NCBI GenBank assembly: GCA_963989385.1
Contig: OZ022501.1
Location: forward strand, 23,088,102 to 23,152,101
Length of the DNA: 64,000 nucleotides
Reading direction: 5' to 3'
Source of the DNA: Ctena decussata
Lineage: Eukaryota; Mollusca; Bivalvia; Lucinida; Lucinidae
Shown: positions 10,201 to 22,200 of the stretch, piece by piece
How positions within the stretch are numbered: position 1 is the stretch's first letter
Layout of the letters: the number at the start of each line of letters is the position of its first letter
Program-made: the position numbers and the translations under genes
Notes under the pieces: model-generated
What the model was told of the DNA's origin: nothing
Database searches by the model: none
What the model saw: only the letters and a program-made list of their open reading frames with translations

Positions 10201-13200
10201 TGCAAGTTTTTGTCGAGTTTTTGTGTTTAGGTCATTTTCTCAGAAACTATAAGGGCTAGAGCCATGAAACTTGGTTCGTAGGTATGTCTGGAAGAGTAAA
10301 TCTCAAAGTCATCATCAATATTGAGTCTTGACCTACATTTTATGGTTGACTGACTTTGCAATTTTTGGTCGCATTTAGGTCTGTTTCTCTGAAACTATAA
10401 GGGCTAGAGCCATGAAACTTGGGTCGTGCATTCATCTAGAAGAGAAGAGCTCAAAGTCATCATCAATTTTGAGTCTTGACCTACATTTTACGGTTGACTG
10501 ACTTTGCAATTTTTGTCAAGTTTTCACTTTTAGGTCTGTTTCTCAGAAATTTTTAGGGCTAGAGCCAAGAAACTTGGTTCATGCATACATCTTTGCTGAT
10601 TGAGCTCTGTTTTTGTGACAAAGCGCTAGCAGGCGAGACACCGCATTCCGCGGAATTCTTGTTCTATGAATACGAGTCTTGATCGAAGCCAGATTCTCAG
10701 TTATACAACAGATTTCCATTTTTTCCCGGAGCGAGGTCATGGAGGTGGCCGTTTTGTTGACATGCAAACATTTCAAATTTGCATTCCTGAAGTCGCTGAG
10801 TATTTATGTTTTCATCTATCACCTGTATATTAAAGGTCTCTCATATAAGTACCAGTTACGAACCTAAACAGAATTTGCTACCTTTCTTCAGCCCAGATAA
10901 TGAAAGTTGTTGTGGAATTCGTGATCCAGGAGATCGGTGGTGCTGAAGGTGATAGGTGGCGGTGCAGGAGATTGTTTTATGTTGTGCCACCAATGACTGT
11001 TTTATAACGTAAATAATGTAGTAACATGGCATGGTACAGATTCGCACAGCTTTCAGATTCGTACACTTGGCTGTGCAATGCCTCTGCTGCATTAAGCATG
11101 CTAATTAAAATGAAAATAACGACTCCAGCAATCAGGGGATTGAATTATCAGTCAATCATTTGCACTGCAAAGCTTCTGTTAGAGCTAAATGGTAGAAAAG
11201 TAATGCTAGTTTGTCAATTGGGCACTTGCATTCGTCCCACTTTCTTTGTTTAATTAGATTGTGCACACGGCCACCAATCCAGCTCATTCATCGCATATAC
11301 CAATGGGGCAAAACTTTCTGTTCCTTATTTATGAGACCAATATTCGATAAAACAGGCAATGCTATGTGATGGGACATTCATTGGAATTTTGGACACAGGT
11401 ATTGGTTTATAAAAAATTTATGCTTGACCGTTTGAAATGCTTTGTAGCGGAGAAAAGGGCACTTTCCATTTAGTTCTAACAGAAGCTTTGCAGTGCAAAT
11501 GATTGACTGATAATTCAATCCCCTGATTGCTGGAGTCGTTATTTTCATTTTAATTAGCATGCTTAATGCAGCAGAGGCATTGTACAGCCAAGTGTACGAA
11601 TCTGAAAGCTGTGCGAATCTGTACCATGCCATGTTACTACATTATTTACGTTATAAAACAGTTAAAAACGGTCATTGGTGCACAACATAAAACAATCTCC
11701 TGCACCGCCACCTATCGCCTTCAGCACCACCGATCTCCTGGATCACGAATTCCACAACAACTTTCATTATCTGGGCTGAAGGAAGGTAGCAAATTCTGTT
11801 TAGGCTCGTAACTGGTACTTATATGAGAGACCTTAAATATACAGGTGATAGATGAAAACATATATACTCGGGCGACTTCAGGACTGCAAATTTGAAATGT
11901 TTGCATGTCAACAAAACGGCCACCTCCATGACCTCGCTCCGGGAAAAAATGGAAATCTGTTGTATAACTGAGAATCTGGCTTCGATCAAGACTCGTATTC
12001 ATAGAAAAACGATTGAAGGGTTGCATGACATTTTCCTTTTCTTTTGTTTTACGCTGGAAAAGAATACACTGGAGCGCCGTTATAACGCGGGTGTCGGGAG
12101 ACATAAAGTAGAACCGCGTTAAAAGTGATCACGCGTAATAACGATCTTCACAGAAATACCCCACCCACTAATGAAAAACCCCATGTTTACATGTTCGTAG
12201 CGCTTATTTAGCCCTTACGAGGTAGATAGACATGTTTACTGCTTACCTAACACAACGAAAGTCATCGCTGAAGTAAGCTTTCAGTCCCTATGTTCTTACT
12301 TATTGTGAAAAATGTGCTGCAAAACGGTTGAAAACCATTTACAAAGCAAAAGTACAATCGGAACACATCGGCCAATTCTGTATCCTGAATTAGACCTATA
12401 TCGACGAGGATGTCCGATTGAGCGAAAAAGTAGACTTGTTCGAGTTAATTCCCTTGTATATACACTTGCAAAAAGGTACCTTCGGACGATTATAATATAC
12501 TTATTTGCGCGAGTACTGACGTCGCTTAAAAAATTTCTAAGCAGCCTACAGATAACCAAATCAGGTTTAAGCTTTGTTTTTTTTCCATTTATAAAATTCT
12601 TTTATAATGTTTTCTTTGGAAGTAATCAGTGACTGCTACGCACAGCCTTTTTCCTGAGCGTCGGCTTGTGTATTGTGTATATGAGGTGACCGTCGCTAAT
12701 TGGTGACACGTGATATGCGCTAATTATCGAAGTCTTTCACACCTTGGCAAGACAACCGACGCTTTGATTGTCTGTGATAACTTTTGACACTTCGTTGCTT
12801 AAAATTATGTAAACAACCCAATTAACTTTTAATGGTTATTTTCTATTCCAATGTCGTGAACACCGACGGAAACCGCCGAAAAATCCGCGATCTGTAGAAA
12901 AAAATTTGGGAGCCACAGGACAACCGCGTTATACTGATTTCGGCGATATATCGGTCCGCGGTATAACGGCGCTCCAGTGTATATTCCTTTTAAACCGAGA
13001 CACCTACCTTTCGTGACCTTTATTTTCAAATCGCCTGCAGAACCACCGGAAATCTCCTGCACATTTTCCTATACACAACACGATGTTGTGCTGACGGAGA
13101 TAAGCGGCCGGAGCTAAGCTCCTGCTGAAGACAGAGTTCCTTTTCTCTTTTGCTATTGCACACAGCCTTTCACTAACACCCTCCCATTGGCTTGATATGA

Positions 13201-16200
13201 CTATAAGGCCAAAAAAAGTCTCTTGTTTCCGGTTACCTTTCCAACCCTATTTATTTGGGGCCTACTCAAACTTTTTTATGGCTTTATGGGACTTTTAAGT
13301 CTATTTTTAAGGGCTATTCCATTAAAATCTATATGGTGGTGGCAGATGGTAACGCTATTTTTTATGTTCCGTAGGCTGGTGTTGGAGAGAAAAAAAAAAT
13401 AACTGTTGGCTGGGTCATTGAAAATTGGTAATCTCTCGTAGGCTGTGTTTTAAAATAATAATTATTTGTTGTAGGTTGTCAAACACCAAGAGGTTGGATC
13501 ATTTTTACTCTTTCTAGTCCGATAATTGTGCAGACACAAAGGAAAATCCATTAAAATCCGATAAAATTACCGAAGACATCGCATTTTAGAAATGACCGGC
13601 CATTTTGAAACTCTGTTTCCGGTACTAAAACCTGGACCACTATCCGTTACCGGCGGTACCACTATTTCCCGATCGGGTATGAAACCCACCACCCGCACCC
13701 GTGCTCAAAAACCCACCACCGGAAATTTTAGTGGCGACCTTCGAGGTATAAACAAAAGTTTAATCCTAGATTTTTATGGTTACCATAATAATTCTATGTT
13801 TGGGACGCCAAAAATTAATTACTTTTGCAGCTGTCCCAATACTTACAAGCTGGTAAATTAATTGATTTTGTCAGTATCCCAGTTTTTACGATCATGCTCC
13901 CGCCATTTCTATAAAATCCAAGCATAAAATCTGTTCCGGTCGGCAGTGCTTCAGGCATTTTAACACGTCCCGCAATTAAAGAGATTAGCTTGGGTACCTT
14001 CATTTGTATACAAATGATGAAATAAAATAGATTAGAAAAACTTACAACGTGTTTGTTTGTTTGTTTTTAACTCTCCGGTAATTATATCCTTATATCACTA
14101 ATTACTAATTGGTTTCACACTTTTCCTTGTACAGTGGACTATCAAGGTAAGTTTGTTTTGATTTTTTTTTATCTTTCATGTGCCTCCTTCATCGGATCGG
14201 TGGTGACGGCGGACTTGATTAGCGCATTGGGGGAAAAATCGGTACGTTTGATGTTGCATGTGCAGTCCGATTGGGTATCGTCAAAGTACAAAGTCGCACA
14301 TCAGCGCAGACTGATCGTTGTTAGATTCCTTCAGCTTTCATTTACGTTCGAAGCCTCCGATAAGACTGCGTGGATGTGCAGGCTGATCTATGTCAGCTCT
14401 CTCTGCATATGCAATAAGTATCTTTTCTTCTGATACACCTGGACAAAACTGCACGTGCCACGGATCGATTGTCAGTGTCTAGCGGTGTCTTTGAAGTTTA
14501 CACTTACGATTAGTATGTTGTGACACCGAATGTACCAATGAAGTCTCCCACAGCTTTCGCATCTGCAGAAACTGTTCAGAGTCTACGTCTTGGCTATTTA
14601 TTATTTAGAATCCATAGAATTACCGATGCGCAAAGACAAGATGATATGCAGGCTGATCCGAGTCTTGTTTGTCCGTTCAAGGTCCTCTGTTCCTTGCATA
14701 ACTTCCGCGCGGGAAAACTTTGATCTGACTTCAAGATTTCGTTCGTCGGCTCCATGCCTGTCCTGGGTTTTCTCCAGTAAATTTTACGCCAGCGCCGTAC
14801 ATAGCGCAGTCTTGTTCCGAGGCAACTGGTAGCATGCTAAAACAAAATCTGGCCATCTTCAAGACTATAGGTACCTATATAAGGACAAGACAGCGCAGGC
14901 TGGTTTTGGAGATTTGCACACCCACAATTCCAAATGCATGGAAGCGATCTCACCATGAAATTATGCTGTGACGGCGTTATATAAAAGGCACCTAACGGCT
15001 TGTGCATACACAGACGACGCAGATTAGTATGCACACTCGAAAAATCTGATGACAGTTAACTCTGTTCAGATGAACAATCTACCCCGGTATATTAATCCTC
15101 GTCAAAAACGGAGACTAATTAGTCTTCATTTCAGATTTTCACGCGACACCAATTGATGAAACAACTTAAACTCAGCGCGGACGGTGAGCCGCATTACATA
15201 AAATGTATCTTATGAAGCAAGCGTAGCCTGATTAGCTTCCACGGAAGTATTCGCTTTTCTTTGGAAACGTTGACACTCATAACCCCAAGAAGGAAACGCC
15301 AGTCGCATTACAATACTGCGCAGGCTGATACGAGTCTTTGCTATCAGCGTTTGCCTGGGTTAAGATACCTTCTCCCGCCTCTCGGTTCAGTCTGACACAT
15401 TGAGCTGCACTTGTCAGACGGCGGCGTCCTTTGATCTGAAACTGAAATCAACATCCAGGATTCTACAAGGTTACCCTCTTTAACCATTGCACTACCGGTT
15501 TTACGCTCGGTAATCACGTATGTATTGATCAGAATGAGTAACTCGCACTGGTCGCCAGTTGTAGCCCGTTCATCCCAAAATGATATTGACGCGTTGATAT
15601 AACGTAGACTGATCAGACTGCGCTGATGCACAGGACCGTCAGATATCTGTTGCACGCGACGGCTATCAAGCGTAAAATGAGCCATACTACATTAAAAAGC
15701 CTCACAGTCTGTTATGGCAATGAAATCTCCGATCAGTCGGCTCATCCGCCCAGACTCATTTGACAATGGAAATTCTGTGCAGGTGCGCCGGCTGATCAGT
15801 CTGTTTCACTTGGGGCCACTAAATTTAGGTCAGTCAGTCACAGCTGGCAGTTGGCCAACACGTGTCAGAACGTCGGTACCTTTGAACTCGGTGAAAGGCT
15901 TACCGTATAGACCTTAAGTATTGGAAACATTTCAAACATGAGTATATTTACGTTTTGGGCCGGATCGGACCAGAACTCTGATTTCCATGGACACACATAC
16001 CTCCCATAGGTTCAAAATGAGCTGAAATACTGTTGAAAGGGATGTAAAACCGATTAATCCATCTAATGGATATTTAGCCATTACAGTTAAAAGTAATTTC
16101 AGTGATTTTATAGGGATTTTGTCCTTTAGATTTTGAAATTCATAGTATTTGAAGAGCTGCCAGAATTGTCAAAAATTAGACCATTCATGGATTGGAAAAT

Positions 16201-19200
16201 CATCATACAAGGTTAAAACAGCCATATAAAGTCACTGAAGTTTGCTTTTTCCCTTCAAAATAAACAAAACAACAGGAATTAAATATTAAGAAGGTTTATT
16301 CATTTTTTTTGGCAAACAGTACATGTAAATGCTGTATATTCATTTAATGCTTTAAATAATCATTTAGTTTTAATTTAGAATAAATGATTCAATATTTATT
16401 TTTAATTTCCCATGGGTTGTCAATGCTAAGAATTTTTTTTTCCTGCTGGTTATATCTGAAAAAAATAAAAAACTACCCCAGGCCATACCAGTAGAAAATT
16501 TTTATTTTGCGTAGGCTATGTGAAAACTGAAGTGCCGTCCTCCACCCCCATATAGATTTTACTGGAATAGCCCTAAGGATTTTTATACTTTTTCCATACA
16601 AAAAGATTTTTATAAAAAATAGTCAGCCTACTTACCGACCCTAAAAATTTTGGAGACGTAACCGGAAACAAGACATTTCTTTCTTTTGGCCCTAATATTG
16701 TTGAAAGGGTCATTAAAAGCCTCTTGTAAGTCATACATTCATCTTGATTCTGAGTTCTGACAACTCGTCATAACTTCTGCTCATGTCTGTTGCAGGTAAC
16801 AGAATGTAGATCACCTCAGCAGGTGGTGTCGAGAAGTGACAGGGACAGGAGTAACAAAGTCTTCTTTGCAACCAGAAGTTTTGATGGCTACAACTTCACA
16901 CAGCTGTCAGAAGACAAAGAGAATGAATGCCTAAACTCTGCGGCTGTGCACGGGTTGGTAGTAAAAGGAATAGTCAAAAAGGACTCTGGAAGGCTGGAGA
17001 TACGAGCAGGAATTGCTGATACTCTGTCAAGTCCACCACCTACATCTGTGAATCAGAAAATAAAAATAGGTAAATCATGCCAGTTAAATATGCAGTTCCA
17101 TCCCCACTTGTTAATTACATGAAAACTTGCACAAATACATTGTAATCAGCCACATATTGGCATTACTGTTCAAATCATAAATATGGTAGTACAACATGTT
17201 GGCTCTGTGAAAGATACTATGTCCGAACTACCACAAAACCCTCAAAGTAGCAAAATCAAAATTTCTTTGAATTTTTATTAAACCCAGTTTTCAAGTGATT
17301 TTTATTAGCACTATGAAAGTAGAAAGTAAAATCAGCTTTGACTGTTTGAGATCCATGGAAGAGTTAGGAAAACTTGAAAATGTCAGAAAAGTCAGGGAAT
17401 TTTGAGTTGGAGAATGAGAGTCAACCTGTGTCAGCAAAGAGGGCAGAGCCTGATCAGACGCAGCAAAGAGGGCAGACCCTGATCAGGCTGTTCCACGCTG
17501 ACCAGTTTTTGTCTCGTCTGTGTTCTCAAAAGTGAGACATAGTTGTTACTTTTCAGGGGCCGTATTCATAAAGCCACTTAAGTCTTTGCAATGCTGTTGC
17601 TAAGGCTAAATATCTATAAAGGAGATTCCATACAACTATGAATTTGTTCTGGAGGAACAGTCTTTTTCAGACTGTTCCTCCAGAGCAAATTTCACAGTTG
17701 TAGGGAATCTCCTTCTAAGAAATTTAGCCTTAGCAACAGCATAGCAACAACTTAAGTTTTATGAATACAGCCCCTGCTGTCCTAGGCAGCACTTTAAACT
17801 TTGCCTTGAATTTTCGGTTTAGCTCTGTTTTGTGACGATACGCTACAAGCCTATTATAGAGGATCTTACATGAGTGCTCATGTATTATTGAATTTATTAA
17901 ACGAGTTGGGGATAATGATAAGATGCGAGGCTTTGCCGACGAGTTTAATAAATTCAATAATACAGGAGCACGAATGCAAGATTCTGTTTATCATATGACA
18001 CTAAAAATCGCTCTGTATTTGCACTAAAACGTCACAATTTTGCCATTAGAAAACGCGACCTTTTATGGACGTCAGTGCATAACGTTACGACCTAATTTGC
18101 ATAATTACGACCTAATTTGCATATTTACTCCACTAGTGGATTATCGATTTTAATGCATGGCTTTATTACACTCTCAGATGAGACGTCATATGATAATCCA
18201 CATTACGCGATATTCTTGTTACATCTAAAACTATACTTTCATTTTCAGATCTTTCAAGTCCGAAGTTCAAGAACAGGAAATATGAATGTCTTAAAGCCTC
18301 CGATGTGACACAGATTATAGAAGACGATGACGACAGTGTTTCCATGATATCGTGGGATGGTAGTGAATCAGGAGACAGTAGCATTAGCGGCAATATTAGT
18401 TGCCATAGCTACAGGAGTGTATCAATTAGGAGTACTAGAAGTAGCAGTATTAGTTGTCATAGCAATGATAGTGAATCAGTAAGAACTAGTGGGAGAAATA
18501 CCCCAACTAGGAAAAGTCCAGTTAGAAACTCTACTTTAAAGGATATGGCCGGTACGCCAACAAGAAATACACCTGTTAAAAACACTCAATTAAGGAATAC
18601 CCCAACTAAAAATAATATCAGAAACACTCCTGTAAAGGATACCCTAGCTAATAATAGTATCAAAAACACTCCTGTTAAGAATACCCCAACTAAAAATAGT
18701 AACAAAAACACTCCTGTTAAGGATACCCCAACTAAGAATACTCCTGTTAGAAACATTGTCACAAGAAATACTCCAAAAGGAGAAAGTGCTAGAAATAAGG
18801 AGACAAATGACCATGTCTCTGGCAGAGAAACCAGAACAAAAAACAGTGCAAAGAAAAATAATGATTCTCTTAGAACTGAGAGGACTGTTGTATCTCGTAT
18901 CAATGACAAAAGTTTGGAAAATTCAAAATGTACGACACCCAAAAGTGACAGAAAACGTAGGGGAAATCAAAATTCAGAACATGAAACAAACATAAGTGTT
19001 AAAAAATGTAGAACTGAACCAAAGCGTAGAAGCTTACAGCCTCAAGTTGCCACTAGGAAATCGCCTAGGTCTGAAGTAAAGCTTCGGAGAGCACAGAGTG
19101 TTAGAATAAAAAGAATTGGCGACCAATATCAGTCATTCCGTGATCAGACACCAGACAGCGGTGGCCCTAAAACTAGAAAAAGACTATCAGAGAAATTTGA

Positions 19201-22200
19201 AAATTGTACTAGAGCGGAAGAAATTAAACGAACGGGTAGACAGGCGTTTACAGTGATAACTAACAAACAGGCATCCAGTAGTAAGAAATCACCAAAGCCA
19301 AGAACTGCCAGAGAAAAGTGAGTTCTGTAGTGTAGTGTCCCAAAGTAATGAGACAGATATACGGGTGTTTTGGTAGTCCTCCGTGTTTTCCACCATTTCT
19401 GCCATGGGGAAGAACTTACTGTTGTGACTTCCTGTTTGCTTCCACGGGTGATGAAAGCCTTCGGAAAATGGGTCAACCCTTTAAAGGAAAGAATTTGCTC
19501 CTAGGGGAGCAAATTCTTTCCTATAAAGAGTTGACCAAATTAAGAAGGGAGGTTAAAATGAAATTGGCAGAGTTGCATCCCCAAAATGTATCTGTTTACC
19601 TTCATAGTAAAGAGTGTGGACCTGGATCTGACTACACTGATCAGGGTCTACAATGTTTGCCACATTGCAAGCAGTTTTGTGATTCTGACAGACACCATCC
19701 TGTTCATATTACCATAAAATTCTAAATATTTGGAGAGATACAATACACGCAACGTGAAGACTTGATCTGACACGCTCTCGCGTGACACTCAAAATCGCGA
19801 GGAAGGGATTAAAATGCACGAGATTCTCTCGCAACTCTCACGCATTTCACACTAAACTTCCTCGCGTGTTTGAAAATCCCCACGTTCCACGCAAGAAAAT
19901 TCCTCGCATCTCGCGTGAAATTCATAGAATGATGTATGCGAGAAACTTTCTCTCATCACACGTGGAATTTTGGGACAGGAAATGCAAGTTTCTATACAAG
20001 TACATGTACCTTTACAGACAAGGCATATGATTTCGCTATGTATTTTTTTTTCGGCGCTGATAACGGTTCAATTAATACATTGTAAGCGTGCGTGAATAAC
20101 CTAATTGATCGCATCCTCAACGCAAGCATTGTTTGACCGTATGGTATTTACATTCACGAATTAAGGATGGGTTGATAAACAATCATGATCAGCGTAATTT
20201 TGTTGCAGTTATGCGGCGAGTTAATTAGAGAGGCTTATGTTTGAAAGAATATTGTTAAAAGGTTAGTTAGTAGCAAACGGAGTTCTTTCAAATTCTAGAA
20301 CGATGACACAGACAAAAAAATTCGCTCAGCCGCCACTGATAATAGCCCAATCCATGTCAAAACAGTCACAAAGATCAAAGCGTTTCAATCAGCTTTTGAA
20401 CTCAAAGATATAGCCGCTAGCGGCACGTGCCGAAGGTTTACGTATTAACCAATATAAACTTTCTGATGTAAGAGCTGTCAAGTTCCCATTAAACGCGCAC
20501 GCGACAACAATTATTAGCAAATGGGCAGTCTCAGAGGTGATTGACGTCCACTTAATCCACTCGCTGAATTATGCAAATTTGTAAACCTGTTGGTTTGACA
20601 GCTAAAAATATACGTCACAGCTGCATCCTCTTTATCAGTTCATTCATGAACTATGGAAAATATGATTTTGCGTCATGGATCAATAGTCAAAGTGTTTGGA
20701 CTTTAAAAATGCATCAAAATGAAGGAAAAATAAGAGGTGAGAAGTTTGTTTTTTATATTCCGAACTCTGCGTGGCAAAATCACATTATCTATATGAAAAA
20801 CAAAACTGATCCTTCTGCGCGGAAAAATTCTCAAAGTATTCGGACTAATAAACATAATAATATCTATATTCATATTCATAGGTGACTGAACGCATTCAGG
20901 GCCTTCGCCATAATAAAATGTAAAGACGGTAGCATTTGTTGAAATACTGTAAACACAGCACGTTTATAGGTCAGTCTAGTGCCTTGACATCAAAGGACGC
21001 CGCTCAGAGCACAAGACTGGACATGTGTCACATTGAACCATCAGATGGTGAATAGTAAATATTAGGATCAGCCTGCGCAGTATTAAATACAATGCGACAA
21101 ACTGGTATGCTTTACGCGTCATAGCGTAAGCAGTTTTTCGGCACTTTCGGTTATTTCCGGAATGGCGGAAATTGCTGATCGTAATTTTTGCCGCTAAAAA
21201 TTTTTGAGTCGGCGCCAAAAAGACCAGTCCGTCTGGAAACCGGAATCACACAACTTTTTTTAGGCCCAATGTAAAAATATAAATGAATTACCTGTACAAC
21301 ATATAATGACCTGTGAAATTGACAGGAATCATAAATCCTTTCCACTCGAAAACACGCGTCACACACGATTAAGTTTGGTGCCGATGACTCGCCTGAGCAT
21401 ACATGGAGTTAATCCTTTCTCTCAAAAGTTGCGTGTCTCGCTTGAAAAGAAATTGTTTTCTCGCGAGTTTAACGTCACGCATCTCGCGAGTGTCTCGCAT
21501 CTCCCACGCAAAAAACCCACAAAACTTTCGTGGAAAAGATTAAAATTTCTCGCGAGAGCGTGTCAGATCAAGTCATCACGTTGCGTGTACTGCAGGTCTG
21601 AGCAAACAGGAGCCCTGTAGCTCAGTAGGTTAAGCGCTGGCCTGCTGATCTAGGGGTCCAGGGTTAGAGCCCCACTGTAGGTGGAAATCTTTTCAATCGT
21701 AAACAGGCTTCTGTTGCACACAGCCTCTCATTATCACCCACCCATTGTCCTGATATGAATGAAATACTGTTAAAAAAGTCATCCATCCATCAATCAATCC
21801 ATCCATCCATCCATCCATCTGAGCAAACAGTTCATTCCCAAAGCATACACCTCTTGAAGCAGTCTGACTGAAATCTACACTGCTTGCCATTCCATCTGCA
21901 TCTTTTTGATGCATTACTGCATGATTAAAACAAACTGTTCCATTTTAGGACTATTCAGGTAATTGTCTTAAAATGCAGGTTTCTGACATGGCTATAGGAG
22001 TCTTCAAAAAATATTCAGTAAACCCTCTACAGTGATAGCATTTCTTTCCAAACATTCTGACATTAAACTGAATTTGCTTTTGTAAAGAACAGGGCTCTCG
22101 ATCACCGAAATTTGGGGCCGAAATTCGGCCCCATTCTCAATGCCAAAAAGTATGTTTTTTTTCCCAATTCCAGACGAAAAATTCCCAATCTGACTAAGCC

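Larger units (their letters stand above)
8735..13105. repeat. Giant inverted repeat with two internal insertions
   Basis: Left arm: 8735-8922 plus 10661-11195. Right arm: 11462-12066 plus 12980-13105. They are reverse complements at high identity around a spacer of about 265 bp. The left arm is interrupted by the tandem-repeat element at 8923-10660 and the right arm by the TA-flanked transposon at 12067-12979. A weak tRNA-like stretch (TAGCTCAGTGGATTAGG) lies just outside the left arm at about 8700. Confidence 0.85.

Noticed and set aside
10579..12122. Frames of 65-127 codons sharing the same peptide on both strands
   Set aside because: They come from the two arms of the inverted repeat; no start context, splice sites or domain.
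13592..15917. Possible transposase inside the 3.5-kb element
   Set aside because: Only short frames (up to about 113 codons) on both strands with no catalytic motif visible.
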